A stretch of 24,740 nucleotides of DNA, taken from the IMG/VR virus record IMGVR_UViG_3300049810_000060, positions 1 through 24,740 of that record. One strand, written 5' to 3'. This stretch comes from a virus. Shown here piece by piece: positions 14,736 to 21,774 of the stretch (position 1 is the first letter of the stretch; every line of letters starts with the position of its first letter). The notes under the pieces are model-generated. The model saw only the letters and a list, made by a program, of their open reading frames with translations, ran no database searches and was not told the DNA's origin. Both the position numbers and the translations under genes were made by a program.

Positions 14736-15551
14736 TTAGCCCATCATGTCCATGGGTAACATGTCATGATTTAGTCTTGCCTCTTCTTCGAGTCTTGTTA
14801 TTTCTTCTTGTGCCTCTTGTTTCATCTGTTGTCCATCTAGTGTCACACCACCTGGTAATGCGATACCTGAGAATTTAGATAAGTTCTCTCCCCACTGATA
14901 TTTACATAATGCAGTTGCATATTTTTTTAACCACATGTCATTGTATACATCTGTAAAGTTATTTGGGTCTATCTTTCTATAACATTCAATAACAATATAC
15001 TCACCTTCATGTACAAAGTTTGAGTCCATGTGTAAGTATAATCTGTTTTGATGTTGATTGTAATTGATTGGTGTTCTACCAATAAGAATGTGATTCATTG
15101 TTTGAATCTGTTGTTGAACCATTTCATAGTGCAACATGTTAGTAGCGTTCATACTATATAAATCATTTAATCTTAACTGATATCTAATGTCCCACATGTT
15201 GAGCGCTGACTTATCATTGAATGGAAATATGTTCATAACTGCCATAACAAACTCTGGAAGAACAATGTAATTTTGTTGTTGTTTGAATTGTTCGTCTGTA
15301 TATGCGTGAGTACCAGCTGCGCTTTCAGTGAATGATTCATCACTCTTCATTGTTTGTTTTTTGGTACCTGTCATCTGATGTTTTAGATAACATTTAATCG
15401 TTCCATCGTAATGATAATTGTAGAAGTATTGAAGTGCTTCGTCTATTCTATCATCAAACTGGTCTTCATCGATGTTGATTTCCAGAACAGGTGCACCAAG
15501 TTTTCTTTTGATGTACTCTTTGAATGTTGCTTTACTGTTTGGAGTTGCCAT
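14736..15551 (-). CDS. gp13: Neck protein gp13
   Basis: A 271-aa homologue of T4 gp13 (309 aa), partner of gp14 in the neck. Features: SKATFKEYIKRKLGAPVLEINIDEDQFDDRIDEALQYF at the N-terminus, the common opening of T4-like gp13 proteins. A central region holds YQLRLNDLYSM, then VIECYRKIDPNNFTDVYNDMWLKKYATALCKYQWGENLSKF, and an acidic helical end follows. A late promoter box lies 25-32 nt upstream and AGGAAA serves as ribosome-binding site. It opens the gp13-gp14-gp15 transcription unit. Confidence 0.95.
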   Translation of the reverse strand: MATPNSKATFKEYIKRKLGAPVLEINIDEDQFDDRIDEALQYFYNYHYDGTIKCYLKHQMTGTKKQTMKSDESFTESAAGTHAYTDEQFKQQQNYIVLPEFVMAVMNIFPFNDKSALNMWDIRYQLRLNDLYSMNATNMLHYEMVQQQIQTMNHILIGRTPINYNQHQNRLYLHMDSNFVHEGEYIVIECYRKIDPNNFTDVYNDMWLKKYATALCKYQWGENLSKFSGIALPGGVTLDGQQMKQEAQEEITRLEEEARLNHDMLPMDMMG

Positions 15552-15575
15552 AGTAGTATTTCCTGTTTATACTAC

Positions 15576-15583
15576 TATTTATA
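15576..15583 (-). promoter_or_regulatory. Late promoter TATAAATA for gp13-14-15
   Basis: A perfect late box on the minus strand, just past the stop of the 86-aa gene and 24 nt before the gp13 ATG. The short leader includes AGGAAA. Confidence 0.8.
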
Positions 15584-15589
15584 TGAATT

Positions 15590-15850
15590 CTAATCTTGGA
15601 AAAAAGTTTTTGTTTGTAGTCTATCTATCTTCTCATCTATACGCTCTATAGAATCGATAATTCTCTGAAAAGACTTCTCCATCTGTTCTCTAGTGACATA
15701 ATCCTTGGCGATTTCTTCTCTTGTTTTATTGATAAGAATATCCATTCTCTTTTGTTCAGCAAAGATTCCTCGAATCATCCATCCGACAGGAACTACTACA
15801 ACAGTAAGAACAATATTCCAAAGTAAGTGTGGGTCTATGACTATATCCAT
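15590..15850 (-). CDS. Small membrane protein with coiled coil
   Basis: An 86-aa protein. Residues about 8-30 (from HLLWNIVLTVVVVPVGWMI) form one hydrophobic segment, followed by a charged coiled coil (about 32-80) rich in Lys/Glu/Arg with Ile and Leu in heptad-like positions, ending KTFFQD. A single membrane anchor plus coiled coil is seen in holins, spanin-like and superinfection-exclusion proteins, but nothing here decides between these. I recall similar small proteins beside gp13 in marine T4-like phages with no known function. The start has a CATAAATA late box 5 nt upstream and no Shine-Dalgarno sequence, so a leaderless late mRNA is likely. Confidence 0.7.
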   Translation of the reverse strand: MDIVIDPHLLWNIVLTVVVVPVGWMIRGIFAEQKRMDILINKTREEIAKDYVTREQMEKSFQRIIDSIERIDEKIDRLQTKTFFQD

Positions 15851-15855
15851 ATTGT

Positions 15856-15863
15856 TATTTATG
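15856..15863 (-). promoter_or_regulatory. Late promoter box CATAAATA
   Basis: A one-mismatch late box on the minus strand, 5 nt before the ATG of the 86-aa protein. Same spacing and downstream ATGGATAT as at gp20. Confidence 0.6.
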
Positions 15864-15870
15864 AATATGA

Positions 15871-16581
15871 CTACTGTATCAACTTACCAAATCTATCTGT
15901 TCTGAACACTAAACCCATGTTTTCTTTATGCCATTCTTCGCCATTCTCTTCAATAAGAGTTTCTCCATCGGGATGTTGAATCTCTATATTAAACGATATA
16001 CTATATCTATCTTTATCTGTCGTGTTTGGTTCAACCATATGCATGGTGCCACTAGGAAATAAAAGTATGTCTCCAGTTTTTGGTTGCCAACCCCAAGATT
16101 CTTCCATTCTAGGTGAAGATAGAGCCATTCCAACATAGTGTTTAGTTGTTTCTATAAACTTAATATCTCCCTCGTCTCCGTCTGCCCTAATATAACATGC
16201 ACCAGAATAAGTACAACCATTATGTAAATGTGGTGCATTATATCCACCTGGATAGTTTATGTTTCCCCATGAGTTATGCATAACACATTGAGCAGTTCCT
16301 TTTTCAAATCCACAATAACCCATAATCTCTTCCGTCACTGTTCTTTTAATTTGTCTCATCAACTTATTGAATATGGGATTGTTATCGATACCATCGTTTG
16401 ATTGCCAACCGAGACCTTTATTAGACCTTCTTCTACCTTCACGGTCTCTAGTTCTCATAGCGTCCATTTCATCCTTCAACATTTGAAAATACTCTGGCGT
16501 CAATCCTTCCACTTTGTCTTCTGGATTATATAACCATTCTCTAATACAAATTACTGCTGGACTAAATAATTTAATCGCCAT
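15871..16581 (-). CDS. 2OG-Fe(II) oxygenase, TIGR02466/2OG-FeII_Oxy_5-like
   Basis: A 236-aa protein with the features of the putative 2OG-Fe(II) oxygenase family TIGR02466. In NINYPGGYNAPHLHNGCTYSGACYI, the His-x-His pair H118/H120 and SG-x-x-YI match that family's HxH...SGxYY. Then come GDILLFPSGTMHMVEP with the distal His (H181) and DRYSISFNIE with a likely 2-oxoglutarate Arg (R192). The N-terminal 100 residues are helical. This family is frequent in cyanophages and pelagiphages; the substrate is unknown. It overlaps the next upstream gene by 11 bases, so it belongs to a coupled cluster with the DUF6065-like and the fourth oxygenase genes. Confidence 0.85.
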   Translation of the reverse strand: MAIKLFSPAVICIREWLYNPEDKVEGLTPEYFQMLKDEMDAMRTRDREGRRRSNKGLGWQSNDGIDNNPIFNKLMRQIKRTVTEEIMGYCGFEKGTAQCVMHNSWGNINYPGGYNAPHLHNGCTYSGACYIRADGDEGDIKFIETTKHYVGMALSSPRMEESWGWQPKTGDILLFPSGTMHMVEPNTTDKDRYSISFNIEIQHPDGETLIEENGEEWHKENMGLVFRTDRFGKLIQ

Positions 16582-17407
16582 CTATTTCTCCTTTATGAAA
16601 TGGACACTCTGGTGGAGGTTCCATTTCTTTGAAATTCTTACCTTTTTGTTTCCAATGTCCTTCACTTCTATATGCACCCATATTGTTGGGTTTCTCTTTT
16701 AATAGTTTATCGTACTTCTCTCTGTTTACTTGGTCCATGCTAGGAAGTTCTTGTACTCTTTCTTCGGTTCTATCTTTGTGCCATCCAGCAGTGTCTTTTA
16801 ACTGATAAGTCGATACCCATTCTTCTCTTTTAAAAGGTATAACTTGAACTAGGGGAGTTCCTTTTGGTATAACAAACGAATGACTAACTTTAGGATAGAA
16901 AATAATTTGTGAATTGTCTTGATTGATATTAAAGTCATCTGTATCTATAACACCTTGCCATGTTGCAAAATGATTGTTTTGAAATAAAAAGGGGTCTAAA
17001 TAGAAACAAGAATAACCTTTTGGCGTTATTATATTCCAAGCATTTCTCATTTTAAATGCATCTTTAATTGGACCTTCTTCCCCCAAATAACTGAATGAGT
17101 GTGCAAACTGAGCTGCAGGATGAGAAGGAGATGCTTGAGATTGTGAAACCTCTTTGCCAAATTCTTGAGTATATGTTTTGCCGTTATCAAAAACAACTTC
17201 CATATCTCTATTTGCAAGAATATACCAACCAGATTTTAACCAATCATCCATTGCCGGACAAGCACGAATAGTCTGTATTCTTTGTCCTCTATCGTGTTGA
17301 AAGACTTTCATCTTTTTCCACCAATCAGGACTTAACGATTTAGCAAGAACTGGTTTCCAGTCTCTAAGACTCTCTTCGTTAAATGTAGTGAAATCTATCG
17401 TTGGCAT
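16571..17407 (-). CDS. DUF6065-like protein
   Basis: A 278-aa protein that I connect, tentatively, to the DUF6065 family of bacterial and phage proteins of unknown function. Seen: a beta-rich middle (about residues 45-210) with GWYILANRDMEVVFDNG, then WNIITPKGYSCFYLDPFLFQ, then ATWQGVIDTDDF and FYPKVSHSFVIPKGTPLVQVIPFKREEW. This suggests a double-stranded beta-helix (cupin-like) layout. There is no clear HxD triad, so I do not call it an oxygenase. The C-terminus is charged and ends with a CPFHKGE motif that could bind a metal. It overlaps both neighbours (11 and 29 bases), both of them 2OG oxygenases, so a common pathway is likely. Confidence 0.55.
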   Translation of the reverse strand: MPTIDFTTFNEESLRDWKPVLAKSLSPDWWKKMKVFQHDRGQRIQTIRACPAMDDWLKSGWYILANRDMEVVFDNGKTYTQEFGKEVSQSQASPSHPAAQFAHSFSYLGEEGPIKDAFKMRNAWNIITPKGYSCFYLDPFLFQNNHFATWQGVIDTDDFNINQDNSQIIFYPKVSHSFVIPKGTPLVQVIPFKREEWVSTYQLKDTAGWHKDRTEERVQELPSMDQVNREKYDKLLKEKPNNMGAYRSEGHWKQKGKNFKEMEPPPECPFHKGEIDGD

Positions 17408-18113
17408 TATATAATTCTTCCTTATCTACTAGTTCTATCTCGTCACCCCTAAGTACGATAGAACATCTATCTGCATATCGAGCTCGTTCTGTTGGTGCAT
17501 CTGCACCATGTGGTATTCTTCCATCAAACATTAACAATCTGTTTGGTTTAAACTCTATACTTCCTATAGAATGTTTTTCTATGTGTTCTTCTCTTCCATC
17601 TAAACCGGCTTGATAAACACCTTTATCATAAAATCTTAAATCTCCACCCCATGCAGGATTCCAGAATTTATTGTAGTAATATAGAAATGATAGGTTCCAT
17701 TCATCTTGTTCATCACAATCACAATGAGTTGTACCATGTTGACCATGAGTTTGAGAATTGGTTCCCATATACTGAAATCTTTTCCATTTAAAACCAAAGT
17801 CTGTACATATTCTTCTGTTCAACCATCTAGCGTGTTCTACACTTTCGGTTGTTTCTCCATATTCCATTTCTGGATTACCATAATCATCTGTTTTAAAGAA
17901 TGATGCACCCCAAAGTTGATGATGAGGTAAACCTGTGGGATGTTGTGCGTTTACTTGATTTTGTTTAGCCCACCTAGGACCTTCAGAAGTTTTACGATGA
18001 ATCCATCGATGTATAGAAGTCTCTAAGTAATCATCGATTACATAGACTTTATTTCCTAAAGGAAAGTCTTTAATAGTAAAAGGTTTATCTACCTTGACTA
18101 TTTCTAGGGACAT
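17379..18113 (-). CDS. 2OG-Fe(II) oxygenase, prolyl-hydroxylase-like
   Basis: A 244-aa protein with the 2OG-Fe(II) dioxygenase core. GTTHCDCDEQDEWNLSFLYYYN carries H130 and D132 of the triad, and GGDLRFYD is the usual turn between strands. The segment IEFKPNRLLMFDGRIPHGADAP carries the distal His H202, and R216 in ADRCSIVLRG is the likely 2-oxoglutarate Arg. This WGGxLxFYD...PxxNRLLxFDGxxPH pattern is common to viral and bacterial prolyl-4-hydroxylase-like proteins. The last 29 bases overlap the DUF6065-like gene and its start is 3 bases after the stop of the 183-aa gene, so it is translated from one polycistronic message. The substrate is unknown; see the finding on repeat-protein hydroxylation. 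Confidence 0.88.
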   Translation of the reverse strand: MSLEIVKVDKPFTIKDFPLGNKVYVIDDYLETSIHRWIHRKTSEGPRWAKQNQVNAQHPTGLPHHQLWGASFFKTDDYGNPEMEYGETTESVEHARWLNRRICTDFGFKWKRFQYMGTNSQTHGQHGTTHCDCDEQDEWNLSFLYYYNKFWNPAWGGDLRFYDKGVYQAGLDGREEHIEKHSIGSIEFKPNRLLMFDGRIPHGADAPTERARYADRCSIVLRGDEIELVDKEELYNANDRFHYI

Positions 18114-18116
18114 AAA

Positions 18117-18668
18117 CTACTCTATTAATGCTTTTTGTGGAGGTGGGAATCTATTAATATATTCTTCTACATCTGGAAGTAAATCTTCTCTAGTTGATTT
18201 TACATCATTCATAACATTTACATAGATGTTCCACAGTACATCATAGTATTCCAATACTCTTCTTGCATCTGACCTTAAAGGATGATTTGAACCATCTCTA
18301 CCTGCAGCCATAACATCTACCAGACTTTCAAATCCATAAGATTGAATTTGTTGGTCTAAGTAATTTCTACCAACATCATTAATTTGTTGACTGTATTGAT
18401 TGGATAATGTCACATCGGAAGGTGGAACAGAATTTTCAATGTAGTTTTCGATTGCATCTAACTCAACATCTGTTAATGAAATTTTTTCTTGTTCATCAAA
18501 CTGAACATTGTCTTTCCATTCCATAATCTTGACTTCGATGTCATCATAGATAAGAACATCATACTCAAACCCCAAATTAGGTTTATCGACATTATCATGT
18601 CTCCATTCTAGGCCATTTGGTTTTCTAATAGTGAGATGACCATTCTCACAATAAATTAACATATTCAT
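18117..18668 (-). CDS. Hypothetical protein, possible tail-fibre-accessory domain
   Basis: A 183-aa protein without a family I can name with confidence. Residues 1-60 are beta-rich with a LTIRKPNGLEWRHDNV and VLIYDDIEVKIMEW pattern. From about residue 95 it is helical: YLDQQIQSYGFESLVDVMAAGRDGSNHPLRSDARRVLEYYDVLWNIYVNVMNDV. The latter recalls the C-terminal region of many phage tail and fibre-accessory proteins, where a 'YxFxSxxxAxxYaxxxnpxxxxdAxxlxxWRDxvW' style sequence occurs (DUF4376-like). This would fit its place between the fibre-like repeat genes and the modification genes. Closely spaced with both neighbours (14 and 3 bases). Confidence 0.6.
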   Translation of the reverse strand: MNMLIYCENGHLTIRKPNGLEWRHDNVDKPNLGFEYDVLIYDDIEVKIMEWKDNVQFDEQEKISLTDVELDAIENYIENSVPPSDVTLSNQYSQQINDVGRNYLDQQIQSYGFESLVDVMAAGRDGSNHPLRSDARRVLEYYDVLWNIYVNVMNDVKSTREDLLPDVEEYINRFPPPQKALIE

Positions 18669-18682
18669 AACAACTCCATAAT

Positions 18683-20230
18683 TTAGTTTTGATGTTTGTT
18701 TTTAAATCTTTCATACATATTTAGGTGTTCTATTTCAGAAGTATCCATACCTTCAATCCAAGGACCGCCTCTAGTATAATGTATAGCACAAGCACGCCAC
18801 TTTTCTTCTTGTGTATCATGCCCCTCAGTTATAACATACCATTCTGGTATTTCTGATATCTTATCTGTCCATTCAAATTGATGTAGATATTTACCACTTT
18901 CAGTATTGATAACTTCTGGTGTAAGTTTTTTACAGTCTTCATGACCATTATTAAATATCATTAATGATGACCAAAGTTTTTTAGGATAAGATACATTCTT
19001 TTCACCGTTAAATTTTGTTTCAGCATAAGTATCAAAATCATACTGAACACATGCAACTGCATCATCTAAATCTAAGTAGTAGAACATTGGTAAGATACTT
19101 TCATTGAATAGTATATCATCATCAATAAAAATACTAAATCCTTCATAGTTTTCTAAGTAAGGAATTAAGAATCTACTATATGTGAACTCTGTTGATTGAG
19201 CTGCATACTCTCTATTATACTCTGGAATCTTTGATATGTCAAGAAACTTTATCTCAGGAGTCCAATCTCCTAATATATCATGTACATCACCACGACCTGC
19301 TCCAAATAATATACTACTCTTAAGACATTTAGCACTTAGTTCTGCAATGTCTTTGTGTCTACTATCATATCCGACATAGATTGTCAAGGGTTTGCCAGCA
19401 GAAAGTTTATTTACTTTTTTATTGAAGTCTGTCACATCTCCTCTGAAGTTCATCTTCAATAAGTCACTATGTATTTCTAAATATCCACGAGTGAATGAAA
19501 ACGACATTGAGTAGTGGGCTGCATTTCTTTCTACAAGTTGCGACTTCATTTCCTCAATCATTTCATCTATGGGTGTTTCTGGAAGAGGTATAGCATCGTG
19601 GTCATCCCATATCCATAAATCTAAGTCTGGGTCATCCATAGTTTCGAAAACACCTGAACGAACAGAACCTGGATGTATAGATAATTGATACATTCGTTCA
19701 TCTCTGGAGTTCATACCTGCTGTAGCTACAGTACCTTGAATTGCATTCCATAGACCTTCTTTTCTGATACTATCGACTAACCAATGTGCCTTTGCACCAT
19801 GATAATATACAGCATTAAGACTACCATCTTGTTGTTCGCTTAACTTAGTACCTGTAAATTCTTCTATCTTTTGATATTCATCATTTGAATTTTTAAAATC
19901 CATACCTGCAATTCCTGGTTTTGGATTTTCGGGTGGTGCAGTGTATCCTTTAGAAAGAAAGTAATGATATGCCCATGAATGAGATTGTAGTTTGTTCCAA
20001 CCAAGAAACTTTTGTTCCTTGATTAACTTAGTCATATCACCCCATTTGACCTGTTTTAATTTTCCTGTTTTGTTCGCTGTCACCCATTTTAAAGATTTAT
20101 ATGCTTCTGTTTCTTTATAATCTTTTGATACATCAAAAGAACCCAACTGAACATGTGTGTTCTTATCTGTTGGATCCCAATCTTTGAGAAGTTCCTTTGT
20201 GTGCTCGAGTGAGTCTGATTTTACGCTCAT
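18683..20230 (-). CDS. Glycosyltransferase (GT8-like) with N-terminal ParB-like domain
   Basis: A 515-aa two-part protein. The C-terminal part (about 280-500) is a GT-A glycosyltransferase of the GT8 kind. PLTIYVGYDSRHKDIAELSAKCL is the N-terminal nucleotide-sugar-binding strand. SRFLIPYL precedes FIDDDILF, the DxD metal/sugar-nucleotide motif at D370-D372. IHYTRGGPW (H484) is the terminal His-containing motif HxxxGGPW. The N-terminal part (about 1-260) is separate: HGAKAHWLVDSIRKEGLWNAIQGTVATAG...YQLSIHPGSVR carries a ParB/sulfiredoxin-like pattern with HPGxxR (186-191), usually a nucleotide-binding or NTPase motif. Sugar and acceptor are unknown. Directly after the repeat-protein genes, it might glycosylate them or the host envelope. 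Confidence 0.8.
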   Translation of the reverse strand: MSVKSDSLEHTKELLKDWDPTDKNTHVQLGSFDVSKDYKETEAYKSLKWVTANKTGKLKQVKWGDMTKLIKEQKFLGWNKLQSHSWAYHYFLSKGYTAPPENPKPGIAGMDFKNSNDEYQKIEEFTGTKLSEQQDGSLNAVYYHGAKAHWLVDSIRKEGLWNAIQGTVATAGMNSRDERMYQLSIHPGSVRSGVFETMDDPDLDLWIWDDHDAIPLPETPIDEMIEEMKSQLVERNAAHYSMSFSFTRGYLEIHSDLLKMNFRGDVTDFNKKVNKLSAGKPLTIYVGYDSRHKDIAELSAKCLKSSILFGAGRGDVHDILGDWTPEIKFLDISKIPEYNREYAAQSTEFTYSRFLIPYLENYEGFSIFIDDDILFNESILPMFYYLDLDDAVACVQYDFDTYAETKFNGEKNVSYPKKLWSSLMIFNNGHEDCKKLTPEVINTESGKYLHQFEWTDKISEIPEWYVITEGHDTQEEKWRACAIHYTRGGPWIEGMDTSEIEHLNMYERFKNKHQN

Positions 20231-20251
20231 AATATAGTTCCTTAATTTCTA

Positions 20252-20266
20252 CACTAATATTTAGTG
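20252..20266 (-). promoter_or_regulatory. Inverted repeat with variant late box before the glycosyltransferase
   Basis: CACTAA, ATA, TTAGTG on the minus strand forms a 6-bp hairpin and contains ACTAAATA (20258-20265), a late-box variant also seen at 2261-2268. It lies immediately past the stop of the 488-aa repeat gene, where other late promoters in this window are found. Either a weak promoter or a hairpin. Confidence 0.35.
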
Positions 20267-20267
20267 A

Positions 20268-21734
20268 TTAGGAATTAACAGGTGTTCCTGGCCATGTTTG
20301 TGACAATGAACCATCCCAACGGATAACAGGTGTTTGACCTTGTCTAGCATATGTACTAGGTGACCTATGTTGATAAGTCGTTGGTGTCTGACCTTGTCTA
20401 GCATATGTAGAAGGACTTCTATGTTGATAAGTCGTTGGTGTTTGACCTTGTCTAGCATATGTAGAAGGACTCTGATGTTGATATGTAAGAGGTGTCTGAC
20501 TATTTGCAGGATTTCTGTAAGTAAACGGACTTCTATGGTCATATGTTAAAGGAGACCTGTGGTCATATGTCAACGGACTTCTATGGTCATATGTAAATGG
20601 AGTCTGATTATTTCTTATAAACGGATTCTGAGCATTTACAGGATTCTGATAGTTCGCTGTTGTTTGTCTGTTTCTAATATTAGGTTCTTGTTGAGCTCTA
20701 ATATTAGGTTCTTGTTGTGACCTTATGTTTGGTTCTTGAGCATTTCTAATAAACGGATTTTGTGCATTAGCAATATACGGAGATTGTGCATTTCTAATAT
20801 TAGGTTCTTGCGTTACCGTTTGACCTGAACGAATATTAGGTTCTTGTTTTGCCCTAATATTAGGTTGTTGAGCATTACTAGGTGATTGAGCATCTCTAAT
20901 ATTAGGTTCTTGTTGATTCTTAATAGTAGGTTGTTGAGCACTCTGCTGTTTGTTTCTAATATTAGGTTCTTGTTGTGACCTTATGTTTGGTTCTTGTGCT
21001 GACTGTTGCGCTGAACGAATATTAGGTTCTTGTTGTGACCTTATGTTTGGTTCTTGTGCATTTGAAGTGGTTTGTGCGTTTGCAATATAAGGTGTTTGTC
21101 TGTTTCTAATATTAGGTTCTTGTGCATTTGCAGTGTTTTGTCTGTTTGCAATATAAGGTGTTTGTGCATTTCTGATATTAGGTTCTTGAGCTGCACTAGC
21201 CCCTTGTGCATTAGCAATGTAAGGAGTCTGAAAGTTTCTGATATTTGGTTCTTGAGCAGACTGTTGAGAATCTCTTATATTAGGTTCTTGTTTGTTCTTA
21301 ATTGTAGGTTGCTGAGCATTACTAGGTGACTGAGCATCTCTAATATTAGGTTCTTGTTGGTTTCTAATATTAGGTTGTTGTATGCTTCTAATATTGGGTT
21401 GCTGATTGTTCCTTATATTAGGTTCTTGATTATTCGCAATGTATGGACTCTGGAAAGTATAAGGTTGTTGACCAGTATAAGGAGTCTGACCATTCTTAAT
21501 AGTAGGTTGTTGATTATTTCTAATATTAGGTTGTTGATTATTCGCAATATAAGGACTCTGGAAAGTATAAGGAGTCTGACCAGTATAAGGAGTCTGACCA
21601 GATGCAATATATGGCGACTGATATGTAAATGGTTGTTGACCAGTATAAGGTTGCTGGCCATTAGCAATAGACGGAGTTTGCACATTAGAAGTGCTTGGCG
21701 ATTGAGCGATGCCAATTAGAGGTTGCTGTGGCAT
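20268..21734 (-). CDS. Octapeptide-repeat structural protein (fibre-like)
   Basis: A 488-aa protein made almost wholly of about 8-residue repeats with one Pro each: Q-(E/Q)-P-N-I-R-N-x (EPNIR about sixteen times), Q-(S/T)-P-Y-I-A-N-x, and near the C-terminus H-R-S-P-x-T-Y-x. The N-terminal third favours QQPYTGQ and QSPYIAN units, the middle AQEPNIRN, and the last third HRSPLTYD plus three tandem 18-residue units TPTTYQHRSPSTYARQGQ. The end, from PVIRWDGSLSQTW, is non-repetitive. No globular domain, signal peptide or membrane segment is visible. It shares units with the adjacent 700-aa protein, so the two are related by duplication. I recall similar repeats in marine phage structural proteins, of unknown function. 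A fibre or extended tether is the likeliest role. The start has GGGAG 9 nt upstream. Confidence 0.75.
   Translation of the reverse strand: MPQQPLIGIAQSPSTSNVQTPSIANGQQPYTGQQPFTYQSPYIASGQTPYTGQTPYTFQSPYIANNQQPNIRNNQQPTIKNGQTPYTGQQPYTFQSPYIANNQEPNIRNNQQPNIRSIQQPNIRNQQEPNIRDAQSPSNAQQPTIKNKQEPNIRDSQQSAQEPNIRNFQTPYIANAQGASAAQEPNIRNAQTPYIANRQNTANAQEPNIRNRQTPYIANAQTTSNAQEPNIRSQQEPNIRSAQQSAQEPNIRSQQEPNIRNKQQSAQQPTIKNQQEPNIRDAQSPSNAQQPNIRAKQEPNIRSGQTVTQEPNIRNAQSPYIANAQNPFIRNAQEPNIRSQQEPNIRAQQEPNIRNRQTTANYQNPVNAQNPFIRNNQTPFTYDHRSPLTYDHRSPLTYDHRSPFTYRNPANSQTPLTYQHQSPSTYARQGQTPTTYQHRSPSTYARQGQTPTTYQHRSPSTYARQGQTPVIRWDGSLSQTWPGTPVNS
20330..20491 (-). repeat. Three tandem 54-bp repeats
   Basis: Three contiguous 54-bp copies (starting at 20330, 20384 and 20438) differ at few positions, and encode three 18-residue units of the 488-aa protein. 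The near identity at DNA level shows recent tandem expansion. Confidence 0.9.
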
Positions 21735-21774
21735 TAGATTTTACTCCCTAATCTTAATTTAATTATCATCTTCA

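Noticed and set aside
16571-17407. A fifth 2OG-Fe(II) oxygenase
   Set aside because: The beta-rich core lacks a convincing HxD...H triad with a following Arg, so only a DUF6065-like call is made.
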